From NCBI GenBank assembly GCA_040255675.1, contig JBDZVM010000041.1, forward strand, positions 1-32,673: a DNA stretch of 32,673 nucleotides, read 5' to 3'. The notes under the pieces were generated by a model that made no database searches, was not told the origin of the DNA, and saw only the letters and a program-made list of their open reading frames with translations. Source of the DNA: JBDZVM01 sp040255675. GTDB lineage: Bacteria > Actinomycetota > Actinomycetes > Acidothermales > Acidothermaceae. The first letter of the stretch is position 1. Every line of letters begins with the position of its first letter. Positions 15,940 through 24,438 of this stretch are shown in pieces. Made by a program: the position numbers and the translations under genes.

Positions 15940-18143
15940 ACCGAACGCTCGATCCCGTCACGTTCGAGGTCGTATGGCATCGCCTCCTCGACATCACCGA
16001 AGAGATGGGCATCAAGTACATGCGCACCTCTGGGTCACCCGTTCTTGTGGGTGCTTACGACGCGAGCACTGGGATCTGCTTGCCTGACGGCCAACTCGTC
16101 GCAATGGGGCCTTACATCACGACGCAAGGCCATGTACTCCGCCTCATCGTCGAGTCGGTACTCGCTAAACGGCATGCGTCACCTGGCATCGGCCCGGGCG
16201 ACATGTACATCTGCAACGACCCGTATCTCGGCGCCACGCATCAGCCGGATGTCGCGACCGTAGCACCCGTGCATTTCGACGGTGAGCTGCAAGCGTGGGT
16301 CGGCGCCTCCGGCCACTGGCTCGACATCGGCGGCCCCGAGCCGGGCGGCTTCAATATGAACGCGTATTCCGTTTTCGATGAGGGCCTTCGCTTGCCGCCG
16401 ACGCGATTAGTCGAAAATGGCGAGGTTCGCGAAGACCTAGTCGAGCTGATAATGACGCAAATCAGAGAACCGCTGGCTGAGCTCGACTTGCGCGGTCAGC
16501 TGGTCGCCAACCGGGCTGGCTGCGAGCGGCTCGCCGAAGTGTATGACGAATACGGTCCGGGCACCGTCGGCCAGATCATGCGTGAAGGCATCGACCACGT
16601 CGAGCGTCGGCTGCGAAACAGATTACGAAGTCTGCCTGACGGCGTGTGGCGTGAGGTGCAGTTTCTCGACCACGACGGGCATAAGCCGAACCTTCGGAAA
16701 ATCGTGTGCACCGTGACGAAGCGCGGAGACCAGCTTCGCATTGACTTTTCTGGCTCAGATCCCCAAGTCGCCGGCTTCGCCAACTGCACACGGGCCGGCT
16801 TGCGAGCGGCGACCCTGAGCGCCGTTTGCATCATGCTGGGTTACGATTTGACCTGGAACGACGGTGTCTCTCGTTGCGTCGATATCACCGCGCCACCCCG
16901 AACCATCGTGACGGCGGAGTATCCGACGCCGGTGTCGATGTCGACGATCTCCGCGATCATCGTCACCCTTAATCTCGTGTTCGGAGCGTTGTCCAGATTG
17001 CTTCTCGCGAGCCCCAAACACCATGAGCAGGCGATGGCCAATTGGTGTGGCACGTCGATCGGCGTGTCGATGATGGGACCCAATGATCGCGGGATAATGA
17101 CCGTCTGCCCGGAGTCGAGCCACTTTGCGGCGGGGTGCGGAGCTCGCACCTATGCCGACGGCGTCGACACCGGAGGCATCATTATCAACACGACCGCGAA
17201 CATCCCATCGATCGAGCAGACCGAAGCCGAATATCCCATCATGTACTTATTCCGCCGGCAACTCGCAGACTCGGGTGGTCCGGGCAAATATCGCGGTGGC
17301 ATGTCTGCCGGCGTTGCCATAACGCCGTACGATACGGGTGGCGAACTGGAGACGACGTTTTCCGGTGTCGGCGCCGAGACGCCGAACGCGTTTGGCCTCG
17401 CGGGCGGGCTGCCCGGCGCGACGGTGCGCTTTCTGCGGTACCTCGAGGCGGACGTGCCCGCGCTCCTTGCCGCGGGGCAGCCTTTGCCCGGGGATCTTGA
17501 CGAAATCGCTGGTTCTCCCGTCGTTACGGCGATCAACCGTTCGCACGCGCCATTCGAGACCGGGAGCGTCGAATACCACAACTGGCAAGGAGGCGGCGGT
17601 TACGGCGATCCCATCGACCGATCGCCCGATCGGGTGGCTGCGGATGTCCGCGCGGGGGCAGTCTCTGAAGCGGCCGCGCATGCGATCTACGGAGTTGTTG
17701 TTCATGGAAATAGTGTCGACGCGGCCGCGACCGAGCAACGGAGGGCGAGAATACGCGCTGAGCGGCTCGCCGCCGGGCGACCGGCCCGCGACGTGCTCGT
17801 GAGCGATCGAATTGTTGCGGACTGGATCGACGAGGCGGCCGCGACGGGACGCACGTCCTACGGCGACATCGTCGAGTTCGACTTCGATCGCGACGTAGCA
17901 TCGTGCAAGTCTTGCGGGCGGGCGCTCGGCTCGGCCAAGGAAGACTTTCGGCTTGGCTGCCTCGTCGAAATGACGCCGACGTCCGCGGCGGGCCCGGTAC
18001 GCGGCGACGATTACGCCCAAGACCGCGTGCGAATTCGACATTACTATTGCCCGCAATGCGCACGCCGGCTCGACGCGGAGGTGGTTACGGTCGCCGCGCC
18101 GTTCAGCACATTCCGACTTGCCGGCCCGCCTCTTTCAGCGTAG
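15936..18143 (+). CDS. HyuB-type subunit with an added C-terminal CxxC-CxxC domain
   Basis: The partner of HyuA, 735 residues. ATG 15936 overlaps the hyuA stop as ATGA, so the two are made in a fixed ratio. Residues 1 to about 560 are an ordinary hydantoinase B domain: DPVTFEVVWHRLLDITEEMG, IKYMRTSGSPVL, GDMYICNDPYLGATHQPD, GGPGKYRGGMSAG and NWQGGGGYGDP. The last 100 or so residues are extra. They contain Cys657/Cys660 (CKSCGRALG) and Cys705/Cys708 (CPQCARRL), a CxxC-44-CxxC pattern typical of a structural zinc site. This resembles the small gamma subunit of acetone carboxylase, which in other bacteria is a separate protein; that comparison is from memory. If correct, the pair may be a carboxylase rather than a hydantoinase. 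Confidence 0.9.
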   Translation: MNRTLDPVTFEVVWHRLLDITEEMGIKYMRTSGSPVLVGAYDASTGICLPDGQLVAMGPYITTQGHVLRLIVESVLAKRHASPGIGPGDMYICNDPYLGATHQPDVATVAPVHFDGELQAWVGASGHWLDIGGPEPGGFNMNAYSVFDEGLRLPPTRLVENGEVREDLVELIMTQIREPLAELDLRGQLVANRAGCERLAEVYDEYGPGTVGQIMREGIDHVERRLRNRLRSLPDGVWREVQFLDHDGHKPNLRKIVCTVTKRGDQLRIDFSGSDPQVAGFANCTRAGLRAATLSAVCIMLGYDLTWNDGVSRCVDITAPPRTIVTAEYPTPVSMSTISAIIVTLNLVFGALSRLLLASPKHHEQAMANWCGTSIGVSMMGPNDRGIMTVCPESSHFAAGCGARTYADGVDTGGIIINTTANIPSIEQTEAEYPIMYLFRRQLADSGGPGKYRGGMSAGVAITPYDTGGELETTFSGVGAETPNAFGLAGGLPGATVRFLRYLEADVPALLAAGQPLPGDLDEIAGSPVVTAINRSHAPFETGSVEYHNWQGGGGYGDPIDRSPDRVAADVRAGAVSEAAAHAIYGVVVHGNSVDAAATEQRRARIRAERLAAGRPARDVLVSDRIVADWIDEAAATGRTSYGDIVEFDFDRDVASCKSCGRALGSAKEDFRLGCLVEMTPTSAAGPVRGDDYAQDRVRIRHYYCPQCARRLDAEVVTVAAPFSTFRLAGPPLSA

Positions 18144-18205
18144 AAAGCGTCGGTCCTAAGAACTGGAGGCTCGATCGTTTTGGTTATTACGCGTGCCAGC
18201 TCCCG

Positions 18206-18868
18206 ATGGCCAGACAAAAGATGACCCCGCTCGAAGACGGTGTCGCCAACCAGTGGAGCCGCTGGCGCGATATCCCGGCCAGCATTTTGTCCGACTCGGT
18301 CGGACGCTTTGGTGCGATGGCGGGCGCCATGCGTTCGCTGACGGGCCAGCGCGTCGTTGGACCCGCGTTCCCGGTCCGAACGATGCCGGGTGACAGCCGA
18401 ACGTTGCATGTGTCCCTCCTGAGTGCGCCCCCCGGTTCCGTGCTAGTCGTCGACGCGGGAGGGCTTGTCGATCGTGCCGTATGGGGTGAGGTGCTCACCC
18501 ACAGCGCCAGGGCGGCTCACGTGATAGGCGCCGTCATCGACGGCGCCGTCCGTGACATCGCGGGGATTCGCGCGATGAACTTCCCGCTGTTTGCGCTCGG
18601 GACCGCACCCGCCGGGCCGCACAAGGCCGGCGGTGGCACGATCGGTGAGCCGATCTCTTGTGGTGGCGTCGTCGTCGCGCCCGGCGATTTAGTAATCGGC
18701 GACGACGACGGTGTCGCGGTAGCTCATGGCGTCGATCTCGACGACCTGTATCACTCGGTGAATCAGCGCATGGAACTCGAACGAGGCTGGATCACTCGGA
18801 TTTCTGGTGGAGAACCTTCCGCGGTCGTCCTCGGATTCGCGGAAGCGTCTGCGGAGAAGGAGCGTTGA
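18206..18868 (+). CDS. RraA-like protein (aldolase/decarboxylase family)
   Basis: A 220-residue member of the RraA fold. Relatives are 4-hydroxy-4-methyl-2-oxoglutarate/4-carboxy-4-hydroxy-2-oxoadipate aldolases, oxaloacetate decarboxylases and the RNase E inhibitor RraA. The substrate pocket is visible: GGLVDRAVWGEVLTHSA, then GAVIDGAVRDI with the Arg-Asp pair, and PGDLVIGDDDGVAVAH near the end. The metal-binding Asp of DGAVRD is kept, so an aldolase or decarboxylase role is more likely than RNase E inhibition. The frame is open much further upstream but overlaps hyuB. ATG 18206 or ATG 18221 is the likely start; neither has a close ribosome site, although GGAGG lies at 18165-18169. It follows hyuB by about 60 nt. 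Confidence 0.87.
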   Translation: MARQKMTPLEDGVANQWSRWRDIPASILSDSVGRFGAMAGAMRSLTGQRVVGPAFPVRTMPGDSRTLHVSLLSAPPGSVLVVDAGGLVDRAVWGEVLTHSARAAHVIGAVIDGAVRDIAGIRAMNFPLFALGTAPAGPHKAGGGTIGEPISCGGVVVAPGDLVIGDDDGVAVAHGVDLDDLYHSVNQRMELERGWITRISGGEPSAVVLGFAEASAEKER

Positions 18869-18869
18869 G

Positions 18870-19736
18870 GTGAAGGTCGGTCGTATTGCGGGCGCGGATT
18901 CTGGTGAGTTCGTCGCGAGGATGCGCGACGACGAGCCGTGGAGCCGTATCTCAGCTCTTGGTGTCGACGCGCCGACGACGGCGGCGTTAATCGAGCGATT
19001 GCCGGAAATCGGCGCGGCTTTGCGGAGTGGTACAGCCGCAGGTGACGTCGCGGCTGACGCCGAACTGCGCTGTCCCATTGTGGAGCCGTCGAAGATTTTG
19101 GCAATCGGCCTCAACTACATTGACCACGTGCGAGAGACAGGAGCGACGCCTCCAAAGCAGCCGGTCGTGTTCGCGAAGTTTCCGACCTCACTGTCTGGGC
19201 CGACCGACCCGATTTGGCTCGATCCGAGTCTGACCGAGCAACTCGACTACGAATCGGAATTGGCCGTCGTGGTCGGGCGCAAGGCGCGGCGGCTGAGTCG
19301 CGATAATGCACTCGACTACGTTTTTGGCTACGCCGTCGCGAACGACGTCTCGGCGCGAGATGCGCAAAAGCGCGACGGCCAAATCTCCCGGTCTAAGAGC
19401 TTCGACACCTTCTGCCCGATAGGGCCCTGGATCACAACTGCCGATGAGATCGCGGATCCGCAGTCGATCGGCGTCCGCGCGTTCGTCAACGGCGAACCGC
19501 GGCAGGATTCGAGCACAACTCAAATGATCTTCTCGGTCAGCGACATCCTGGTCTATCTTTCGGCGTCGATGACACTTTTGCCGGGCGATGTCATTTTGAC
19601 CGGTACACCGCCGGGAGTGGGTATGGGCCGCAAGCCACCCGTATTCCTAGGTGTCGGTGACGTCGTGAGTTGCGAGCTCGACAAGCTCGGTCGAATCGAA
19701 AACCGTGTTGTGGCAGACCCGCTCCTCAGCTTGTGA
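18870..19736 (+). CDS. Fumarylacetoacetate hydrolase (FAH) family protein
   Basis: A 288-residue FAH-fold enzyme. The family cleaves or decarboxylates beta-dicarbonyl acids, for example acylpyruvate hydrolases and oxaloacetate decarboxylases, with Mg or Mn. The GTG at 18870 starts one base after the RraA stop and follows AAGGAG at 18857-18862; the longer frame from 18807 overlaps RraA and is not used. Metal and active-site blocks are complete: ILAIGLNYIDHVRETG, DYESELAVVVGRKARRL with the Glu ligands, GYAVANDVSARDAQ with the Asp ligand, KSFDTFCPIGPW, and LLPGDVILTGTPPGVGMGRK. Position in the operon suggests it processes a keto-acid intermediate made by the HyuAB pair or RraA-like enzyme. Confidence 0.9.
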   Translation: MKVGRIAGADSGEFVARMRDDEPWSRISALGVDAPTTAALIERLPEIGAALRSGTAAGDVAADAELRCPIVEPSKILAIGLNYIDHVRETGATPPKQPVVFAKFPTSLSGPTDPIWLDPSLTEQLDYESELAVVVGRKARRLSRDNALDYVFGYAVANDVSARDAQKRDGQISRSKSFDTFCPIGPWITTADEIADPQSIGVRAFVNGEPRQDSSTTQMIFSVSDILVYLSASMTLLPGDVILTGTPPGVGMGRKPPVFLGVGDVVSCELDKLGRIENRVVADPLLSL

Positions 19737-19766
19737 CGATATTCGCCGTGACCGAGGAGGCGCTCG

Positions 19767-20738
19767 ATGAGCGAACGCGGGCATGAATCGGAAACGCCGA
19801 TTATCGACGTCCACAGCCACTTCATTCCTGAACCGTACTGGGAAGCTATCCAGACGCGCATTGCGGCCGACCCGGCCTTCGCCGATCTAGCCACGCGCAA
19901 CAATCTCGTGCCGCAGCCGGAAGGCGGCCCTATGCGCGACGTCCGGGTACGCATTAAAGACATGGACGACGCCGGTGTCGCGATCTCGGTGCTTTCGCTA
20001 CCGCCTCCCGGTGTCGTCATCAGTCCAGGCGATGCCGCGCTCGCGAAGAAGGTAAACGACGCACTCGTCGACGCGGCTGCCCTCGAACCGCGACGGTTTC
20101 GCGCGATGTGCGTGTTGCCGCTGCCCGACGTCGAAGCGTCGCTCGCGGAGCTTGACCGTGCGTTGGCGCATCCGTTGATACGTGGTGTCGCGCTCACGAC
20201 CGATTCTCAGCATTGGCGGCTCGATGACGAAGAGTTGCTGCCGATTTACCGTAGGCTCGCGGATGCCGATCGTCCGCTGTTCGTTCATCCAGCGCTCGAA
20301 CCGCTTCCGGCCGTGTACGCGGAATACGCGCTTACCGCGAGTGTTGCTGCCGTTGTGAGCAGCAGTCTGGGCGTGCTGCGGATGATTTATAGCGGCATGC
20401 TCGATCGCGAACCTCGACTTACCGTCATCATGCCGCACCTCGGCGGGGTGATTCCTTACCTCGCGCAGCGACTTTCCGACCTTGGCGGGCGACAGCTCAG
20501 CGCCCAACCGTTGAGCCATTATCTTGAGCGGCGACTGTTGTTCGACACATGTTCGTATCATCCGCCGGCTTTTCGGTGCGCGGTCGATACGGTCGGTGCT
20601 TCACGACTGGTGTTGGGCACCGACTACCCGTTTCGGGGCAGCATTAGGCGTGCGGTTGACGACGTCCGCGCGAATGAGCTTGATCCCGCGGCTGAACGCG
20701 GTGTTCTGGGTGCCACTGTCTCTCACTGGTTTGCGTGA
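19767..20738 (+). CDS. ACMSD-like metal-dependent amidohydrolase/decarboxylase
   Basis: A 323-residue TIM-barrel protein of the amidohydrolase-2 family. Characterised relatives include aminocarboxymuconate-semialdehyde decarboxylase, gamma-resorcylate decarboxylase and several hydrolases. It has the metal HxH near the N-terminus (IIDVHSHFIPEPYW), a His after strand 5 (PLFVHPAL), and the catalytic Asp in VLGTDYPF. MPHLGGVIPYLAQRL is another family block. ATG 19767 follows GAGGAGG by 6 nt. It lies 30 nt after the FAH gene, in the same operon. Decarboxylation is as likely as hydrolysis. Confidence 0.9.
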   Translation: MSERGHESETPIIDVHSHFIPEPYWEAIQTRIAADPAFADLATRNNLVPQPEGGPMRDVRVRIKDMDDAGVAISVLSLPPPGVVISPGDAALAKKVNDALVDAAALEPRRFRAMCVLPLPDVEASLAELDRALAHPLIRGVALTTDSQHWRLDDEELLPIYRRLADADRPLFVHPALEPLPAVYAEYALTASVAAVVSSSLGVLRMIYSGMLDREPRLTVIMPHLGGVIPYLAQRLSDLGGRQLSAQPLSHYLERRLLFDTCSYHPPAFRCAVDTVGASRLVLGTDYPFRGSIRRAVDDVRANELDPAAERGVLGATVSHWFA

Positions 20739-20756
20739 TTTCCGAGGCAGGATCCG

Positions 20757-21968
20757 TTGACGCTGAGCGGTGAAGGCCCGCATGCCGCGATCGGCGATCC
20801 CGTCGTCGCCCAAAGCGGTTTCCGCCTTTCGAAGTGGGGCTTAGCCGGAACCGTCGGGTGTGTCGTAGCGGCGTTGCTGCCTCCGTTCATGACCGGGGCA
20901 CTTGCCGTGCAGATGGCGGACGACCTGCACTTCGGTTCGGCCGCACTAGGGCTCGCCGTGTCGATGTTCTTTTGCGTAGCCGCGCTTGCCTCGGTTCCGA
21001 TGGGTCGGGCAGCCGAGCGTTATGGCGCGGCGCGGGTTCTTCGTCTTGCAGGAGTCGGCAGCGCCGTCTTGCTGTTGGCGATCGGCGTCGGCGCCCGAAC
21101 CTTGACTGTGCTCGTGGCGCTTTTAACGACGTCCGGACTCGCGGTTGCCGCGGCGCAGCCGGCGGCCAGCGCGCTCATCGCTCACCACGCCAAGCCGTCC
21201 CGGCAGGGCGCGGTGCTTGGGCTCAAGCAGGCGAGCGCGGCATTCGCGATGTTCGCGGGCGGCCTCGCCGTACCGACGCTCGCGGTGACTGTCGGCTGGC
21301 GGTTCGGCTACGTCGCCGCGGCAGTGACAGCGCTCGCCGCCGCCGCCCTCGTTCCATTAGCTCCACACGTCGGCGCCAGCAGCTTGTCCGCCGTCAGGCT
21401 CGACGCGCGTCCACTGATCGTGCTGGCGATCGGCTTCGGCTTGGGCACTTCGGCAACCAACACACTAGGGACATTCATCGTTCAAGGTGCGGTTCACGCC
21501 GACATGAGCCACTCAAGTGCCGGACTGCTGCTCGTGATAGGGAGCGGAAGCGCCGCCGCCGCTTATGTGTTAGCTGGTTTCGCTGCCGACGCGAGGCCCG
21601 GGCACGAGCTTGGCGCGACGGCCATCATGCTGGGCGTGGGCGCTGTTTCGATGGGATCTCTCGCTATAGCGCAACCGTTGCTGTTCGTAATTGCGGTGCC
21701 GGTGGCGTTCGCCTTGGGCTCGGGATGGCCGGGCCTACTGAACCTAGCGGTCATACGCGCTCATCCCGCCGTTCCTGGCGCGGCGACCGGCACCACGCAG
21801 ACCGGCGCCTATCTGGGCGCTGTTCTCGGGCCGCCTGTCTTTGGGATCACCGCGGAGCACATCTCGTATGGATGGGCGTGGGCCGGTACCGGAACGTGTG
21901 CGGCGCTCGCGGCCTTGGTCGTATTGGCGGCTCGGCGAATGATGTCGATGTCCGGGCCGTCTGGTTGA
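20757..21968 (+). CDS. MFS transporter
   Basis: A 403-residue major-facilitator protein with about 12 membrane segments and a central loop near residue 200. The loop after segment 2 reads PMGRAAERYGAARVLRLAG, close to the MFS motif A (G-x-x-x-D-R-x-G-R-R) with Glu in place of Asp. The TTG start at 20757 follows CAGGA and gives an N-terminus of about 20 residues before the first membrane segment; no better start is seen. It follows the amidohydrolase by 18 nt, so it belongs to the same operon and may bring in the substrate or export a by-product. The substrate is unknown. Confidence 0.88.
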   Translation: MTLSGEGPHAAIGDPVVAQSGFRLSKWGLAGTVGCVVAALLPPFMTGALAVQMADDLHFGSAALGLAVSMFFCVAALASVPMGRAAERYGAARVLRLAGVGSAVLLLAIGVGARTLTVLVALLTTSGLAVAAAQPAASALIAHHAKPSRQGAVLGLKQASAAFAMFAGGLAVPTLAVTVGWRFGYVAAAVTALAAAALVPLAPHVGASSLSAVRLDARPLIVLAIGFGLGTSATNTLGTFIVQGAVHADMSHSSAGLLLVIGSGSAAAAYVLAGFAADARPGHELGATAIMLGVGAVSMGSLAIAQPLLFVIAVPVAFALGSGWPGLLNLAVIRAHPAVPGAATGTTQTGAYLGAVLGPPVFGITAEHISYGWAWAGTGTCAALAALVVLAARRMMSMSGPSG

Positions 21969-22019
21969 CCCGCGATGTTCGCTAAGACCGGCCGGAGACG
22001 GCGCTCGAGTTCGCGGCGC

Positions 22020-22031
22020 GCCGCCGTTTGC
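22020..22031. promoter_or_regulatory. Degenerate LacI-type operator before the regulator gene
   Basis: GCCGCCGTTTGC matches the regulon core GCAANCGNTTNC at 8 of its 9 or 10 fixed positions depending on how the centre is set, with a good right half (GTTTGC) and a poor left half. It lies about 45 nt before the regulator start and could serve autoregulation. It also overlaps a GC-only palindrome at 22013-22024, so chance is a real alternative. Confidence 0.25.
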
Positions 22032-22063
22032 CACGTTAGGCAGTCCGGTGCGGGCTATGCCGT

Positions 22064-22069
22064 TAGATT
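22064..22069 (+). promoter_or_regulatory. Candidate -10 element for a leaderless LacI-family mRNA
   Basis: TAGATT fits TANNNT and ends 7 nt before the GTG start at 22076, so transcription may start on the start codon itself. The gene has no ribosome site, which fits a leaderless mRNA. No clear -35 is present. The ECF sigma gene at 26891 shows the same spacing. Confidence 0.4.
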
Positions 22070-22075
22070 TGCGCC

Positions 22076-23101
22076 GTGAGTACTCGAGCACAGTCTGGCC
22101 GAACGGTCACGATCAAGACAATCGCCGAGGCCGCGGGCACGCATCCCTCGACGGTGTCGCGCGCGCTCAATCCGAAGACTGCCTCCATGGTGGGCGTCGA
22201 GACCGTGCGGCGCGTGCGGGAAATCGCGGCGGCGTTCGGCTACGAACCGAACCCATGGGCGCGCAGTCTTCGCACGAAGAAGACCATGACCGTCGGCATT
22301 GTGCTCCCACGATTGACCGACCGGGTGCTCGCCAGCATGTTCGAAGCCGCCTCGGAAAGAGCGCGCCAGCTCGGTTACCAGACGATGGCCGTGAGCACCA
22401 AGGACGATCCGGTGGAGGAAAAGACGGCGGTGCATCTGCTTCTCGACCGGCGTATCGACGGTGTCGTCTTGGCGACGTGTCGCATCGACGATCCCCTCCC
22501 TCGGGAGATTGCCGCCCGACGCACACCGGTAGTGTTGATGAACCGCTGTACCGACGACTTCCCGGTTGTGCGAAGCGACGACGAAGTCGGCGGCTACCTC
22601 GCGACCCGACACCTCCTTGCCCTCGGGCATCGAAGGATCGGTCTCGTGGCTGGGAGGCTCGACGTTTCGACGGCCAAGCTTCGTCTCGAGGGATACCGGC
22701 GAGCGCACAAGGAATATCGCTGCCGAGTCGACGAAAAGCTGATTGCCGAATCGAGTTTTCTCGCGGACGGCGGGATTTCGGCCGGAACGCAACTGCTCAC
22801 CGCAGTGGACCGGCCGACCGCGATCGTCGCGGTGAACGATGCCGCGGCAGTCGGCGTCATGGCGGTTGCTCGTGACCTCGGACTCTCCATACCGCGCGAC
22901 TTGTCGATTGTCGGGCACAACGACGACGAACTCGCGCAGATGTTGCCCGTTCCGCTAACGACGATTCACGTACAGCTGACGGAGATCGGCCGTATCTGCA
23001 TGGAGAAAGTCGTCGGAATCATCGGCGGTGACGCACCCGAGTCGGCGATCCTGCCGCCGTCATTGGTGGTGCGCGCCTCAACCGCGCCGGTTCGCGGCTA
23101 G
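22076..23101 (+). CDS. LacI-family transcriptional regulator
   Basis: A 341-residue regulator. The N-terminal helix-turn-helix reads TIKTIAEAAGTHPSTVSRAL, and recognition residues equivalent to LacI Tyr17-Gln18-Arg22 are Pro, Ser and Arg. A hinge helix follows (NPWARSLRTKKTMTVGIVLP). The periplasmic-binding-like effector domain runs from about residue 70 and includes LFASM-like FEAASERARQLGY, DGVVLATCRIDD, LALGHRRIGLVAGR and PTAIVAVNDAAAVGVMAVAR. Domain layout and length are standard. It sits about 107 nt after the MFS gene at the end of the island and is the obvious candidate to bind the operators at 9823 and 13812, probably as a repressor released by a pathway compound. Direct binding is inferred, not shown. 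Confidence 0.93.
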   Translation: MSTRAQSGRTVTIKTIAEAAGTHPSTVSRALNPKTASMVGVETVRRVREIAAAFGYEPNPWARSLRTKKTMTVGIVLPRLTDRVLASMFEAASERARQLGYQTMAVSTKDDPVEEKTAVHLLLDRRIDGVVLATCRIDDPLPREIAARRTPVVLMNRCTDDFPVVRSDDEVGGYLATRHLLALGHRRIGLVAGRLDVSTAKLRLEGYRRAHKEYRCRVDEKLIAESSFLADGGISAGTQLLTAVDRPTAIVAVNDAAAVGVMAVARDLGLSIPRDLSIVGHNDDELAQMLPVPLTTIHVQLTEIGRICMEKVVGIIGGDAPESAILPPSLVVRASTAPVRG

Positions 23102-24143
23102 CGGTGTGGCAGTCCGCACACGACACCCGCGCATTGCGCGGGATTCGCGTTGGCCAGCGCGTGATTTCTGCCGCCGTCCGTGACGCCGGTCGCGTCGAAC
23201 CCCAGATCGCCATTCCGCATCGCGCGATTGCCTTTCACGACGACATGCGCGAGATTGCCCGGGCTCGGTGTCTCATCGTGCTGAGCCACGTATCCGCGCG
23301 CGAATAAGCCTGAGCGAGAGAGCGCCTCAGCGTTTGTGCCGTTGCCGTCGAGCATGTTCGCCGTGACGTCGACAGCAGGAGCCGGGCAAACTGTGGGCTC
23401 GACGCACTCAAGCAGGATTTCGATTCCCGGTCCGCCGTTCCCGCTCATGGTGTTGTGCGCGACGACGGTACCGTCGAGGCCACCGGCCCCGGTCAAACGC
23501 ACGCCTGCCGTTGTGTTTTCGGCAAAGATGTTGTGCGCGACCGTGACGTTAGCGACTCCGTAACCGTCTTCGGCCACAGGTTGACCCCGATGGAGTTCGC
23601 GACGAACCGATTGTGCTCGATCACAACGTCGCTGCTCGCCTGCACGCTCACCGCCTCGCCGGTCGTTGCGGTGAAGGTCGAGTGGCTGACCCGTCCGCCC
23701 GTGCCGAAGTAGAAATCGACCGCGACCGACGCGTTCACGTGGTCGAAAACACTGTGGTCGACCGTAAAATTGCTTCCCACTTCGATAAGTATTCCTTGTG
23801 GCGTCGCGTCGGTGATGACTCGTACACGCGACAACGTGTTGTCGTCGCCTGCGAAGTAGGACGGCACGGCGTGGAACGTGCCGTTGCGCAACGTGAGGCC
23901 ACTTCCGGATACGGCGATTGAGCCGCCTAGAGTGTGGCCTTGCAAATCGAGAAATTCGTTAGTGCCGGTCCAGTCGAGATCGCACGTCGTATTTTGCGTC
24001 AGATGGTAGCCGCCTTTCACGGCGACGATGCCGGGGCACGCGAGTAGGCCGTCGTCCGCCTGCGCGGCGGGTGCGAAGACGGGCGTAAGCAGGAATGTGG
24101 AAGCGATTGCTACGGTAGCCGTCGTGATGACTTGTAACTTCAT
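23098..24143 (-). pseudogene. Secreted right-handed beta-helix protein split by a frameshift
   Basis: The gene starts at ATG 24143 after a strong GGGGGGAAG site and has a clean signal peptide (MKLQVITTATVAIASTFLLT, then PVFAPAAQA). The body is built of short repeats such as GSGLTLRNGTFHAV, NFTVDHSVFDHVNA and DVVIEHNRFVANSIGVNLW, the pattern of parallel beta-helix proteins. Near 23576-23582 the match jumps to the next frame, which goes on with EDGYGVANVTVAHNIFAEN to the stop at 23098. The total of 1046 nt is one base short of 349 codons, so a single lost base explains it; a G run in the coding strand (CTGTGGCC) is the likely place. It may be a true mutation or a sequencing error. The substrate, if any, is unknown. 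Confidence 0.78.
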
Positions 24144-24231
24144 CTTCCCCCCAAGAATTCTGGCGCGAAGACCGCTCTGGTGAGAGTCGGTGAGGCCGAT
24201 CCGGGTCGGGTCGCCGTTGAAACGAGTTACC

Positions 24232-24245
24232 CACGACTTTTCGTG
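24232..24245. promoter_or_regulatory. Inverted repeat in the divergent region 24144-24438
   Basis: CACGA-CTTT-TCGTG is a perfect 5-bp inverted repeat in the 295-nt gap between the beta-helix gene and the VOC gene. It could be an operator for either. No convincing promoter was identified in this gap; the closest is TATACG near 24360 on the plus strand without a good -35. Confidence 0.2.
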
Positions 24246-24438
24246 ATTGCACGTCAACTCCGGTGATCGATCCTCGTGCGCGTCGAGATCGCGCATCGGT
24301 GTCTGGCCGCCGGCCGGGTGATCTCGGCGTAACGCTCTGGAATCGCGGGGCGCGAGCGATATACGCTGTTGAATGGCATCGACGGCGAAGCTTCAGCCTT
24401 AATGACCACAGGGCCTTACTCACCACAGGGAAGCGCAG

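Noticed and set aside
17903..18205. Long upstream extension of the RraA-like frame
   Set aside because: It lies inside hyuB in another frame and has no RraA similarity; the domain starts after 18206.
22013..22024. GCGGCGCGCCGC palindrome before the LacI gene as an operator
   Set aside because: Only G and C, expected often at this base composition, and unlike the regulon core.
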